DNA of 64,000 nt from positions 62,001-126,000 of the forward strand of contig PQKR01000007.1 in the NCBI GenBank assembly GCA_002918705.1, written 5' to 3'. A program made the translations under genes and the position numbers. The notes under the pieces are model-generated. The model ran no database searches and was not told the DNA's origin. It saw nothing but the letters and a program-made list of their open reading frames with translations. This DNA is from Escherichia sp. ESNIH1 (GTDB lineage: Bacteria; Pseudomonadota; Gammaproteobacteria; Enterobacterales; Enterobacteriaceae). Shown here one piece after another: positions 48,918 to 60,451 of this stretch (position 1 is its first letter; each line of letters starts with the position of its first letter).

Positions 48918-48940
48918 CCATTAGTTACAACATACTAAAA
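48918..48940 (-). other. Ter replication-arrest site
   Basis: On the minus strand AGTATGTTGTAACTAATG (48936-48919) matches the conserved Ter core, with G at position 6 of the 23-mer pairing with the C that locks into Tus. By analogy with E. coli TerB the G6 end (48940 side) is the blocking face, so forks moving toward lower coordinates should be stopped. Confidence 0.92.
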
Positions 48941-48985
48941 GAGTAGCACATCCCACAGGGTTAGGCCACCGTGCCGACAGGTCTT

Positions 48986-49017
48986 GTAGGCCGGATAAGG
49001 CGCAGCCGCCATCCGGC
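48986..49017. repeat. REP element between tus and rstB
   Basis: A 32-base palindromic unit starting GTAGGCCGGATAAGGCGCAG and ending CATCCGGC lies one base beyond the rstB stop. It is a typical REP sequence. Confidence 0.85.
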
Positions 49018-49018
49018 G

Positions 49019-50329
49019 TTATGGCACTGTCAAGTCGGGTGGTACAGAAACCATGTGATACACCGGCCAGCTAAAGGTAAAACGTGCGCCACCTAATTCA
49101 CCGGCATCACAAACCACCTCTCCGCCCATCGCCTGAGCGATAGAGCGTACAATCGCTAATCCCAGGCCGCAGCCGCCGGTGGCGCGATCCCGGCTCGGGT
49201 CGAGGCGGACAAAAGGCTCAAAGATGCGTTCCCGTGCTTCTGGCTCAATGCCTGGACCATCATCCTCTACGGTCAGGCTGGCCCGTGCGCCGTCATGTCG
49301 GAGCGCAATCTGCACGGTGCTGTTGCTATAGCGCAGGGCGTTATTCACCAGGTTATCAAGCACGCGCTCCATCAGCCGCATATCCAGCGCGCCGTAGTTC
49401 GCCTCGGCGTTGGTCGTCAGCCTCAGCGTGCGGGCAGGATTGATACTGTTCACATCGTCGACATAGCCCGCTACCCACCGGGGCAGATCCGGCTCGGAGA
49501 GGTGCAGCTCGTTTTGCGGACGGTCGAGGCGGGCGTAGGTGAGCAGCTCCTCGATCAGCGCCTCAAGTTGGCCGATATCTCGGTTTAGCGCCAGCCGCTC
49601 GGCTTCCGTCAGGTTATCACTCATCTCCAGCCGATAGCGCAGGCGTACCAGCGGGGTGCGCAGTTCGTGAGCAATCCCGTCAATGAGCTGCTTCTTGCTG
49701 GCAATGAGGGCGTTAATATTATCCGCCATCTGGTTGAAGGCGACGCCGAGGCGCTCAAAGCTCGACCCGCTGGCAAAATGGATACGTTCATTAAGGTGCC
49801 CGCTACCAAATCGCTGGGCGGCGGACTCCAGCCGCAGCATCTCCTGCCAGTGAGGGCGCATCCAGATAAAGACCGGGAAGGCGAGGGAGATAGCAATAAA
49901 GACCATCAGAAGGATGTCAAAAAGGCGCATCTCATGCAGATAGAAGAGATAGGGGATCGGCCCTACCGCCAGCACGTAGTGGCTGCGGGGAATTCGCTGG
50001 ATAAACGTATACTCTTCGTCGAGCGCGACAATATCCCCCTCGCGCAGCCGCTGGGTAGTGGCTGCGCTGAGGTGAAACTTATTCAGCGGCTCGATACGCA
50101 TATCAAAGGAGAGATTGAGGTCCATCTCCTTCAGGGTCTTGCTCCACTCATGGGGCGGGATCTCCCGCAGCTCGCTGCGCATCAGGTAGAGGGAGCTTTT
50201 CATCAGGTCGTCCAGGGACTGCCTGCCTGCCCGTTCCGCGGTGAATTTGTACACCAGCCCGACCAGCATGGTCATCACCAGAAAACAGACAAACAGCAGC
50301 AGGTAAAACTGTACGAAAAGCTTCTTCAT
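49019..50329 (-). CDS. rstB: RstB sensor histidine kinase
   Basis: A 436-residue inner-membrane kinase with helices at about residues 5-25 and 135-155, flanking a periplasmic sensor domain. Then come a HAMP linker, the phosphoacceptor helix IDGIAHELRTPLVRLRYRLEM (H-box), the N-box VLDNLVNNALRYS, and ATP-binding motifs VEDDGPGIEPEARERIFEPFVR and GGCGLGLAIVRSIAQAMGG. It phosphorylates RstA. In E. coli rstAB is activated by PhoP and affects acid tolerance and curli. It lies three bases after rstA. Confidence 0.97.
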   Translation of the reverse strand: MKKLFVQFYLLLFVCFLVMTMLVGLVYKFTAERAGRQSLDDLMKSSLYLMRSELREIPPHEWSKTLKEMDLNLSFDMRIEPLNKFHLSAATTQRLREGDIVALDEEYTFIQRIPRSHYVLAVGPIPYLFYLHEMRLFDILLMVFIAISLAFPVFIWMRPHWQEMLRLESAAQRFGSGHLNERIHFASGSSFERLGVAFNQMADNINALIASKKQLIDGIAHELRTPLVRLRYRLEMSDNLTEAERLALNRDIGQLEALIEELLTYARLDRPQNELHLSEPDLPRWVAGYVDDVNSINPARTLRLTTNAEANYGALDMRLMERVLDNLVNNALRYSNSTVQIALRHDGARASLTVEDDGPGIEPEARERIFEPFVRLDPSRDRATGGCGLGLAIVRSIAQAMGGEVVCDAGELGGARFTFSWPVYHMVSVPPDLTVP

Positions 50330-50332
50330 TCG

Positions 50333-51049
50333 TTAGTTATCCCACGCGTGCGGGGCAAACAGGTAGCCCTTGTTACGCACGGTTTTAATTCGATAGGGCT
50401 CGGTGGCGCTGTCCAGCAGCTTTTTGCGCAGGCGCGAGATGGCGACGTCAACGCTGCGGTCCAGGCCGTCGTAGCTTACTCCACGCAGGTTTTTCAGCAG
50501 CGCATCGCGATCCATGATGTGCCCGGCGTGGGTGGCCAGCTCCCAGAGCAGGTCAAAATCGGCGGTTGAGAGAGCGACCGGCTCGTTGGCAAGCAGTACC
50601 TGACGATTAACAGGATCGATAGATAAGGTGCCAAAACGCAGCGCATTGTGCGGCGTGAGCGATGCGGTGGCAGCGGGGCGGGCAGCCACGGTGCTCTGGC
50701 GCAGATGGAGCCGCAGGCGGGCCAGCAACACGGCGGGCGGCGTGGTTTTCAGAATGTAGTCGCTGGCGCCCATCTCAAGAGAGAGAATATGGTTCATATC
50801 GCTATCGAGGGAGGTCAGCAGCACAATGGGGCCTTGCCATTGGCCACGAAGATCGCGGCACAGGGTCATGCCATCCTTGCCGGGGAGCATGATATCGAGC
50901 AGCACAAGCTCTGGGTTTTCATGCAGAATGGTCTCTTCAGCGCGATCGCCACGCGTCTCCAGTACCACGTCGATGTCGTGCTTGCCAAGATAGGCAGCAA
51001 TCAGCGCACCCACTTCCGGGTCGTCTTCCACATAAACGATCTTGTTCAT
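50333..51049 (-). CDS. rstA: RstA response regulator (OmpR family)
   Basis: A 238-residue response regulator. The receiver domain has the acidic pair in VYVEDDPEVG, the phosphorylated Asp in ELVLLDIMLPGKDG near residue 52, and the conserved Lys in YILKTTPPAVLLARL. The C-terminal winged helix, about residues 135-235, ends in LRGVSYDGLDRSVDVAISRLRKKLLDSATEPYRIKTVRNKGYLF. It is first in rstAB and is divergent from ydgC across 126 bases. Confidence 0.97.
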   Translation of the reverse strand: MNKIVYVEDDPEVGALIAAYLGKHDIDVVLETRGDRAEETILHENPELVLLDIMLPGKDGMTLCRDLRGQWQGPIVLLTSLDSDMNHILSLEMGASDYILKTTPPAVLLARLRLHLRQSTVAARPAATASLTPHNALRFGTLSIDPVNRQVLLANEPVALSTADFDLLWELATHAGHIMDRDALLKNLRGVSYDGLDRSVDVAISRLRKKLLDSATEPYRIKTVRNKGYLFAPHAWDN

Positions 51050-51175
51050 AGGTCATCATAAGGGGCAAAAGCGCCAACATACACCGCCTTGCCGGAAGCT
51101 TCCATTAATCTTTCATAAACGGCAGCGCTTCCGTTATGCTGGTGGCTTAATCTTAGAAAGAGTCAGGAATAAATC

Positions 51176-51511
51176 ATGGGGTTAGTGGTTAAAGCGGCGA
51201 TTGGTGCACTGGTGGTTTTGCTGATTGGCGTGTTGGCAAAAACGAAAAATTACTACATTGCCGGGCTGATCCCGCTGTTTCCTACCTTTGCGCTGATAGC
51301 ACACTACATTGTTGCTTCCGAGCGCGGCATCGAGGCGTTGCGCACCACCATCGTGTTTGGCATGTGGGCCATTATTCCCTACTTTTTATACCTGTTGTCG
51401 CTATGGTATTTCACCGCCTCTATGCAGTTGCCGCTGGCGCTGGGGGCAGCGGTACTCTGTTGGAGCCTCAGCGCCTGGCTACTCATCTACTGCTGGAGCC
51501 GCTTTCACTAG
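51176..51511 (+). CDS. ydgC: YdgC, GlpM-family small membrane protein
   Basis: A 111-residue inner-membrane protein with four helices, near residues 5-22, 26-46, 56-76 and 84-106. It is the length of E. coli YdgC and belongs to the GlpM family, whose Pseudomonas member affects alginate production. Function here is unknown. Its last four bases overlap the 3' end of the convergent folM gene. Confidence 0.93.
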   Translation: MGLVVKAAIGALVVLLIGVLAKTKNYYIAGLIPLFPTFALIAHYIVASERGIEALRTTIVFGMWAIIPYFLYLLSLWYFTASMQLPLALGAAVLCWSLSAWLLIYCWSRFH

Positions 51512-52230
51512 CGCAGCGGGCGTCCCCCGTCGAGGGCAAAGCTGCGACCGGTCACGAAGCGGCTGGTTAAGAGGTAGTCGATCAGATCGATCACCTCTTT
51601 CTCTCCAGGGGCGATTTTCATTAGCGACTTATTTAGCGCCTTCTGCCGATACTCGGCGTCATCCCCCTCGTTGAACAGGATCAGCGACGGGGCGATAGAG
51701 TTCACTTTCACCTCCGGGGCCAGCTTGCGAGCAAACGAGCGGGTCATATTATCCAGCGCCGCCTTACTGGCCGCATAGGCGATATGCTTATCGCTGCCGC
51801 GCTCAACCACATAATCGGTGAAGTGGATGATGTCCCCACCGGCGTGACCGTGGCCGCGCAGCAGGCTTTCCAGAGCGTGATTCAGCAGATAGGGAGCATG
51901 AACGTGGATCTGCATCATCTCGCAGAGTACCTGAGTAACCGGTGTTCCCGGTTTCTCCGGCACCCAGGCCCCGGCATTGTGAATAATGCCCCGCAGCCCG
52001 TGGGTAAGAGATTTCACCTTTTCGGCAAAGGCGAGGATACCCTCATCATGACAGAAGTCAGCCTGAATGCAGACTGCGCCCGCCTCCTGTAAAACATCTA
52101 TTGCCGGATAGGGGGTGCGGTAGCTAACAATAACCGGCTGCTGCTGGTTGAGAAAATGGTGGGCAATGGCAAGGCCAATACGGCGGCCGCCGCCAGTAAT
52201 AAGAATCGGGCAGGGGTCGTTTTTTCCCAT
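51508..52230 (-). CDS. folM: FolM, dihydromonapterin reductase
   Basis: A 240-residue short-chain dehydrogenase/reductase that reduces dihydromonapterin to tetrahydromonapterin with NADPH and has weak dihydrofolate reductase activity. It has the pteridine-reductase type cofactor motif ITGGGRRIGLAIA and VSYRTPYPAIDVLQ, the NAG motif in IIHNAGAW, and the catalytic YAASKAALDN. The ATG at 52230 has GGAG six bases upstream; the adjacent ATG at 52233 has only three. It converges on ydgC and lies 33 bases after ydgI. Confidence 0.95.
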   Translation of the reverse strand: MGKNDPCPILITGGGRRIGLAIAHHFLNQQQPVIVSYRTPYPAIDVLQEAGAVCIQADFCHDEGILAFAEKVKSLTHGLRGIIHNAGAWVPEKPGTPVTQVLCEMMQIHVHAPYLLNHALESLLRGHGHAGGDIIHFTDYVVERGSDKHIAYAASKAALDNMTRSFARKLAPEVKVNSIAPSLILFNEGDDAEYRQKALNKSLMKIAPGEKEVIDLIDYLLTSRFVTGRSFALDGGRPLR

Positions 52231-52263
52231 CATAATCTCCTTGGTTTATAGCGTAGGGCAGCG

Positions 52264-53649
52264 TTACTGCCCCATCAATATCCAGGTCGCCGGAAGAGCA
52301 GCAATGAGCAGTAGCCCCATCAGCACCTTTTCGTGACGTTGTAACAAATCGCGCTGCGGATGCGTACGCCGTGCATAGAGAAAGACCAGCAGTCCAGGTG
52401 CATAGAGCACGACTGACAGCAGCAGATGCATGGGACCGGAGGCATAAAGTAACCATAGGCCATAGATGCAGGCACCGATACCCGTCGCCTGATGCAGCGG
52501 ACGCTGGGCCACTTTTAACAGATAAGCACCCACAAGAAAATAAGGTACCAGAATCATCTCGGATGCGATGGTTAAAAGTGTATTGTAATCAGAACCTGTG
52601 AGCCAGATCAGAATCAAACATATCTGCACGCTGGCGTTAGTCAGCCACAGCGAGGCCGACGGCGCGTTATTCTCATTCTGACGAGCAAAGATACGCGGGA
52701 AGGCCTTATATTTAGCCGCCAGCAAAGGCACCTCTGCTGCCATAATGGTCCAGCTCAGGTAGGCCCCGCAGACGGAAACGATCAGCCCGGCGGCAATGAT
52801 CACCTCACCCCAGGATCCCATCATGTCGACCATTAACCCGGCCATAGAGGGGTTACGCATCTCCGCCAGCTGCGGGCGAGGCACCACCCCCAGCGACAGC
52901 AGGGTAACCAGCAGATAGACCGTCAGGGCGGCGATCACCGCCATCAGCGTCGCCCGGCCTACATCCTGCTTATTGCGCGCCCTGGCGGATACCACTACCG
53001 CGCCCTCGACGCCGATGAAGACCCACAGGGTAATGAGCATGGTGTTCTTCACCTGCTCCCATACCGGCACGCCAAGCTCTACTCCGGTAAAATCGAGGCT
53101 GAACCTGTCGGCGTTGAACGCCAGCCCGGCCAGCACCACAAACAGGCCCAGCGGCACCAGCTTCGCCAGCGTAGCCGCGAGGTTGATGCTCGCCGCGGTT
53201 TGCACACCGCGCAGCACCAGCCAGTGGACAATCCACAGCAGGCTGGATGCGCCCACGATGGATTGCCAGGTATTGCCATCGCCGAACAGGCGCAGCGCGG
53301 GCGTATCGGTAAAGAAGCTCAGCGCCGAGAAGACAATCACCAGGTAGGAGACGTTGGCAATGACCGCGCAGAGCCAGTAGCCCCAGGCGGAGCAGAAGCC
53401 AATGAGCTCGCCGAAACCTTCCCGGGCATAGGTGAATATACCGCCGTCAAGATCGGGGCGCAGACGGGTAAGCAGCAGCATGGCGAAGGCCAGCAGCAGA
53501 ATGCCTACTCCGGTAATGGCCCAACCGATCATGAGCGCAGCGGGACTGGCGACGGCCGCCATATTTTGCGGCAGGCTGAATACGCCCGCGCCCAGCATTG
53601 AACTTAAAACAAGCGCTGTCAGCGCGCTCAGGCCAAGTTTCTTTTCCAT
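52264..53649 (-). CDS. ydgI: YdgI, APC-family amino acid antiporter (ArcD-like)
   Basis: A 461-residue, 12-helix transporter of the basic amino acid antiporter group. The APC motif SSMLGAGVFSLPQNMAAVASPAALMIGWAITG is at the N-terminus; FIGVEGAVVVSARARNKQDVGRATL is the TM6 region. It is close to E. coli YdgI, a putative arginine/ornithine antiporter. Specificity is not proven. The start at 53649 (MEKKLG) has AGGA five bases upstream; an in-frame ATG two codons earlier is less well placed. It lies 33 bases upstream of folM. Confidence 0.92.
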   Translation of the reverse strand: MEKKLGLSALTALVLSSMLGAGVFSLPQNMAAVASPAALMIGWAITGVGILLLAFAMLLLTRLRPDLDGGIFTYAREGFGELIGFCSAWGYWLCAVIANVSYLVIVFSALSFFTDTPALRLFGDGNTWQSIVGASSLLWIVHWLVLRGVQTAASINLAATLAKLVPLGLFVVLAGLAFNADRFSLDFTGVELGVPVWEQVKNTMLITLWVFIGVEGAVVVSARARNKQDVGRATLMAVIAALTVYLLVTLLSLGVVPRPQLAEMRNPSMAGLMVDMMGSWGEVIIAAGLIVSVCGAYLSWTIMAAEVPLLAAKYKAFPRIFARQNENNAPSASLWLTNASVQICLILIWLTGSDYNTLLTIASEMILVPYFLVGAYLLKVAQRPLHQATGIGACIYGLWLLYASGPMHLLLSVVLYAPGLLVFLYARRTHPQRDLLQRHEKVLMGLLLIAALPATWILMGQ

Positions 53650-53794
53650 TGGCATCCTGTTAAAAAAACGACAAATCCAGAATAATTATTTCGCCGGAGC
53701 GCATAAATAGCGTGGATCATACTAAGGCGCGGGATTTTACGTAGTGAAAGATGCGCATGCAATAATGTATGGCGGAAATTTGCAGAAATGCGAG

Positions 53795-53820
53795 AAAAAG
53801 GCGGCCTCAGCCGCCTTTTG
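53795..53820. terminator. Terminator after ydgH
   Basis: GGCGGC (53800-53805) and GCCGCC (53810-53815) around CTCA are extended by AAAA/TTTT pairs, with an A-run on one side and T-run on the other. On the minus strand it follows ydgH by six bases. Confidence 0.85.
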
Positions 53821-53825
53821 GAGAA

Positions 53826-54770
53826 TTATCTGTAGAGGTCGGCGCTGATGGTAATATTGTTACCACGCTCCTGCCACTGGCGCGTAATGTGATAATACTT
53901 CGCGCCTTTCTTCGCGGCGCGTTTCGCCACCTGGTAAGAGATCTCGGTCATGTTACCGTAGTTACCGGTGAACTGAACGTTATCGAACGGCACCATCTGC
54001 GCTGCCGTAATTTTATTCACTTCTTCGATTTTTGTGCCGTCCGGCAGGGTGACGGTGTAACGTCCACCTTTAGAGGACTGCGTTTCAAAGAAGCGGCCAA
54101 CTTCTGCACTCGGTGCAGCGCTGGTGGCTACGCCTGGGATCTCAACTTTCTTCGCCTCTTCACCGCCTTTCGCCAGTGCGGCGCGGCCCGCTTCAGAGTC
54201 AGCCGGAATAGCGTCCGGGCTCTGCAGAACGCGTTTCTTCGCGTCAGCTTTGTAGATATAGGCGGTGATACGCTGGTTACCACCGTCGTTGGCGTCTACC
54301 TGGCGCACAATATAGAACGAGGCCGCACCTTTAGCTTTCGCTGCTTTGGTGATTGCGCTGTTCACTTCCGGCTGGCTGCGGTAGAAACCCTGGACAGTGA
54401 CGGTATCGAACGGCTCAAGCTGGATAGCTTCGTCTTTAGGCAGCTCAGTCACGCCGTTAATCACCCGGTTTTGCGAGACCTCTGCTTTGGCTGCGTCTTT
54501 CTTATAGAGGTCTGCCGTCACGCGCCAGTTGCCGCTGTTGCCTAAATCAGAGGTATCCACGACGAAGAAGGCGTCTGCGCCTGCTTTATCGGCTCGGTTG
54601 GAGACGGCGGTGACAGCGTCACTAATAGCGTTAAAGCGGCCGGTGACGACGATGCGATCGTATGGTTTCACCGCTTCCGCTTGCTCCGGCGTCAACTCGG
54701 TGGCGGCATGAGCCGACAGGGCCGTTGCCGACAGCAGTGCGGTTGCCAGGAGGGTGTTCTTAAGCTTCAT
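53826..54770 (-). CDS. ydgH: YdgH, periplasmic protein with three DUF1471 domains
   Basis: A 314-residue exported protein, the length of E. coli YdgH. A Sec signal peptide (MKLKNTLLATALLSATALSAHA) precedes three YdgH/BhsA/McbA-like (DUF1471) domains at about residues 30-100, 125-200 and 245-314. Each ends in the motif G(N/G)xxRxTAxxYK or a variant: GNWRVTADLYKKDA, GGNQRITAYIYKADAKK, and GNNITISADLYR. Single-domain relatives are stress- and biofilm-related; the role of YdgH is not firmly known. A matS motif lies in its coding sequence. It is divergent from pntA. Confidence 0.95.
   Translation of the reverse strand: MKLKNTLLATALLSATALSAHAATELTPEQAEAVKPYDRIVVTGRFNAISDAVTAVSNRADKAGADAFFVVDTSDLGNSGNWRVTADLYKKDAAKAEVSQNRVINGVTELPKDEAIQLEPFDTVTVQGFYRSQPEVNSAITKAAKAKGAASFYIVRQVDANDGGNQRITAYIYKADAKKRVLQSPDAIPADSEAGRAALAKGGEEAKKVEIPGVATSAAPSAEVGRFFETQSSKGGRYTVTLPDGTKIEEVNKITAAQMVPFDNVQFTGNYGNMTEISYQVAKRAAKKGAKYYHITRQWQERGNNITISADLYR
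54610..54622. other. matS site (MatP-binding, Ter macrodomain)
   Basis: GTGACAGCGTCAC fits the matS consensus GTGACRNYGTCAC at every position. It is inside ydgH. MatP binding at such sites organises the terminus macrodomain; presence near tus/Ter is consistent. Confidence 0.8.
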
Positions 54771-56789
<2,019 letters not shown>

Positions 56790-56796
56790 GGGGTAG

Positions 56797-58188
<1,392 letters not shown>

Positions 58189-58202
58189 GACGCGCATAAA
58201 AT

Positions 58203-58231
58203 AAAAAAACCGCCGTAATGGCGGTTTTTTT
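58203..58231. terminator. Bidirectional terminator between pntB and uspE
   Basis: ACCGCC (58209-58214) and GGCGGT (58220-58225) form the stem, with an A-run before and T-run after, extending pairing. It can end both convergent genes. Confidence 0.9.
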
Positions 58232-58245
58232 ATTACTTCAACGAC

Positions 58246-59196
58246 TCAATCGTCTTCGTCGTCATCGATTTCAACCGGCGATCGATAGTCATCCGGTTTG
58301 ATGACCAGCAGGTCGCAGCGCAGGTGGTCGATAACCTGCTCGGCGGTGTTGCCTAAAAACGCGGCGGAGAGGCCGGTGCGTCCGACCGTTCCCAGCACGA
58401 CTACCCCGGCCTGCAGATGCTCTGTCAGATCCGGGATCACCTCTTCCGGCAATCCTTTTTCAACGTGGGTCAGCTTCTCTGAAATACCAAACTTCTGGCG
58501 CAGGGCCTTCATCGCCAGCAGATGCTGACCACGAATAGCGTCGTTGTAGACGGTAGGATCAAACTCTGGCAGCTCAATGGCAATGTTAATCGGGGTGACA
58601 GGGTAAGCACCGATCAGATGCACTTCCGTATGGTTTACCTGTTCGGCCAGCTGGATGGTTTCCCGGACCAGTTTCTCGTTCAGCGCATTATGGTAGGGCT
58701 CTTCACTGGCCAAATTAACCGCCACCAGCGCCTTACCGCCCTCAGGCCACGGCTGGTCTTTCACCATCCACACCGGGCAGGGGCACTTACGCAGCAGATG
58801 CCAGTCGGTGGGCGTAAAGATCACCGACTCCAGCTTGTCGTGCTGGTGGGCCATCTTCAGCACCAGGTCATGATGCCCGGTTAACACTTCCTGAATGATG
58901 GCTTCGAAAGGGCGGTTATGCCAGATCACCTTGATATCAATGGGCACCCCGGCATCGATGTAATATTTTGCCTGCTCGCGGATCCAGGCGGTCCGCTGGC
59001 TAATGACGCCCTGACGCATGGCGGTCCGCTCGTCGGGCGACAGAAGGGTGGTCATCTCATATGAGAAGTCATAGATTGGCAGAAAAGCTTTGATGCGGCC
59101 GCCAATTTTCTGATGCAAATACACAGCGCGCCGTAGCGCTGGCTGGTCATCCTGATTGGGATCGATGGCAACCAGCATATTTTGATACATGGCCAT
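58246..59196 (-). CDS. uspE: UspE, tandem universal stress protein
   Basis: A 316-residue protein of two fused Usp domains (about residues 1-150 and 155-305), the length of E. coli UspE. The second domain ends in [38 protein letters not shown], the usual Usp C-terminal block. The first has [36 protein letters not shown]. The start MAMYQNML at 59196 follows GGAG. In E. coli it is adjacent to and downstream of fnr; here a 2.5-kb element has inserted between fnr and uspE. Confidence 0.96.
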   Translation of the reverse strand: MAMYQNMLVAIDPNQDDQPALRRAVYLHQKIGGRIKAFLPIYDFSYEMTTLLSPDERTAMRQGVISQRTAWIREQAKYYIDAGVPIDIKVIWHNRPFEAIIQEVLTGHHDLVLKMAHQHDKLESVIFTPTDWHLLRKCPCPVWMVKDQPWPEGGKALVAVNLASEEPYHNALNEKLVRETIQLAEQVNHTEVHLIGAYPVTPINIAIELPEFDPTVYNDAIRGQHLLAMKALRQKFGISEKLTHVEKGLPEEVIPDLTEHLQAGVVVLGTVGRTGLSAAFLGNTAEQVIDHLRCDLLVIKPDDYRSPVEIDDDEDD

Positions 59197-59264
59197 ACAG
59201 GGTCTCCTTACATCTGTCACCGCAGTCTGTAATTAAAAGAGTAACCTATATGTGGAGAATGAAA

Positions 59265-59306
59265 CAGAGGCTAACCTTTGCCAGATCAACAAATCGGACT
59301 ATTTTG
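59265..59306. repeat. Left attachment repeat
   Basis: The 42-bp sequence begins CAGAGGCTAACCTTTGCCAG and ends GGACTATTTTG. It is identical to 61773-61814. The base before it (A) and after it (T) differ from the other copy (T and C), fixing the repeat ends. Confidence 0.92.
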
Positions 59307-59332
59307 TTGCTAATAAGCGTATGACACTAGAA

Positions 59333-59503
59333 TCAAACGACTTTTCTCAGTACGTGCTTCCCTATAGGGCGTCCTGGGGGCAAAGCTATTGGCAAACGGC
59401 TATTCAATATGTCTATCTGATGATGGTTCATGTCGCCTGACCACTTAGAATAGACTTCGTAGACCATGCGCGCATCTTCGTGCGCCATCTGGCTGGCGCT
59501 GGC
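59333..59503 (-). pseudogene. C-terminal remnant of a tyrosine recombinase (phage integrase)
   Basis: The minus-strand frame encodes ASASQMAHEDARMVYEVYSK, then WSGDMNHHQIDILNSRLPIA and a LPPGRP tail, stopping at 59333. This is the C-terminal end of phage-type integrases, including the motif around the catalytic Tyr (MVYEVYSKW) and a typical LPPG tail. A TGA precedes the fragment in frame, and no upstream integrase sequence follows, so over 80% of the gene is lost. It lies 26 bases inside the left repeat, where integrase genes usually lie beside attL. Confidence 0.85.
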
Positions 59504-59610
59504 TCAGACTGGTCAGATTATGCAGCAAATGGAAATGATGCGACAGACTATCATGCAGCAGTACAACAGCTGCAGCAACTAATGATTCAGTTGGTCAATG
59601 GTGGGGCAAA

Positions 59611-59640
59611 AATGGAGCTGGGGGTCTAGCCCCCACAGCA
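59611..59640 (-). terminator. Terminator after the immunity gene
   Basis: TGGGGG (59619-59624) and CCCCCA (59630-59635) form a six-base stem. On the minus strand it is followed by GCTCCATTTTTG. It lies directly downstream of the stop at 59641. Confidence 0.6.
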
Positions 59641-60081
59641 TCAGAACTCACGGGATAATGTTAAATAGCCGTTATAGCGCACAGAACATTCATCAGCGTT
59701 GATGAGGCCAGAGGCTATAAATATATCCTTTTTGCCGTCTTTGTTCTGATAAGTATACTTTGCAGTGACATTTTTTACTCCATTATCGTAGTAAGAAGAA
59801 AGGTACTGAGATTCAGATAACTCAAGCCCATCCTTGCGTGCAATATCAGCTTTATGATCCACTGCGGCCATTTGCGCAGCGAAAATACGGGACACGGGCG
59901 AGATATTCAAAACCTCAACTGAGGTCATATTTTTGATAATTGATGAAGGCGCAATATTCATTGAACCTGTGATATCCTGGAATAACCCCGTTTCGATCGA
60001 GGCTCCAACATTTGCACAATCTGTATCGCTTGCGTGTGAGATCATGGGAAATAGTAGAATAATGAGTGTGATTTTATTCAT
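59641..60081 (-). CDS. Secreted small protein, candidate immunity protein for the Tlde1-like effector
   Basis: A 146-residue protein with a clear Sec signal peptide (MNKITLIILLFPMISHA, cleavage before SDTDC). The mature part has two cysteines (near residues 22 and 133) that could form a disulfide. I do not recognise its family. It is the last gene of an operon hcp-effector-this gene, starting four bases after the effector stop. Because the effector class acts on peptidoglycan in the periplasm, an exported protein in this position is the expected immunity factor. Function is inferred from position, size and export signal. AT-rich like the other two genes. Confidence 0.72.
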   Translation of the reverse strand: MNKITLIILLFPMISHASDTDCANVGASIETGLFQDITGSMNIAPSSIIKNMTSVEVLNISPVSRIFAAQMAAVDHKADIARKDGLELSESQYLSSYYDNGVKNVTAKYTYQNKDGKKDIFIASGLINADECSVRYNGYLTLSREF

Positions 60082-60085
60082 GATA

Positions 60086-60451
60086 TCATTTCACGATAAG
60101 AACATGATCATGACTAGTGCCAATTTTTATTCTGTAATTGAGATCGAGGATTATACATCCATTGGATGCATGCCCTGGCTTTGATATGCTATCACCATGA
60201 ATAAGAAAACCATCGCGCCCACACATGTTGTTAGAGGACGAAGGCGTTAATCGCATCGTGTATTTTTTTGCGTGCGGATGAAAAAAAGGGGCCCCGATGT
60301 GGTATGTGCCTCGTGGGAGTGGCCCTTTACCCATAACACACTCTTTTGATGGATCGTTGTAATAACCGTCAGCGCCAGCATATCTAGCTGAAAATACATA
60401 AGTTCCATTGTGATAGAATTGTGCGGTTTTTACGTCATATTCCCATGTCAT
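60086..60451 (-). CDS. Tlde1-like (DUF2778) L,D-transpeptidase-type T6SS effector
   Basis: A 121-residue protein of the Tlde1/DUF2778 family. The N-terminus MTWEYDVKTAQFYHNGTYVF, then GKGPLPRGTYHIGAP and GRDGFLIHGDS (His85) with ASNGCIIL (Cys99), is the family pattern. Tlde1 of Salmonella is a T6SS toxin with L,D-carboxypeptidase and transpeptidase exchange activity on peptidoglycan tetrapeptides; His and Cys are catalytic. There is no signal peptide, as expected for a T6SS-delivered toxin. Its ATG overlaps the hcp stop (TAATG), and the putative immunity gene follows after four bases. Delivery through this Hcp is inferred. The protein is a single small domain with no PAAR or VgrG part. Confidence 0.88.
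   Translation of the reverse strand: MTWEYDVKTAQFYHNGTYVFSARYAGADGYYNDPSKECVMGKGPLPRGTYHIGAPFFHPHAKKYTMRLTPSSSNNMCGRDGFLIHGDSISKPGHASNGCIILDLNYRIKIGTSHDHVLIVK

Noticed and set aside
52333-52350. GTTGTAAC-containing Ter-like sequence inside ydgI
   Set aside because: Only the central octamer plus a few bases match; the ATG before it and the CTAAWG after it are not kept, unlike the clear site at 48918.
54059-54071. Second matS-like sequence GTGACGGTGTAAC in ydgH
   Set aside because: One mismatch in the invariant GTCAC half; kept out in favour of the perfect site at 54610.
59466-59582. A 38-codon plus-strand frame ending IMQQMEMMRQTIMQQYNSCSN (partial)
   Set aside because: It begins antisense to the integrase remnant and has no ribosome site. 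The Gln/Met-rich end may be a fragment of a lost phage gene, but I cannot identify it.
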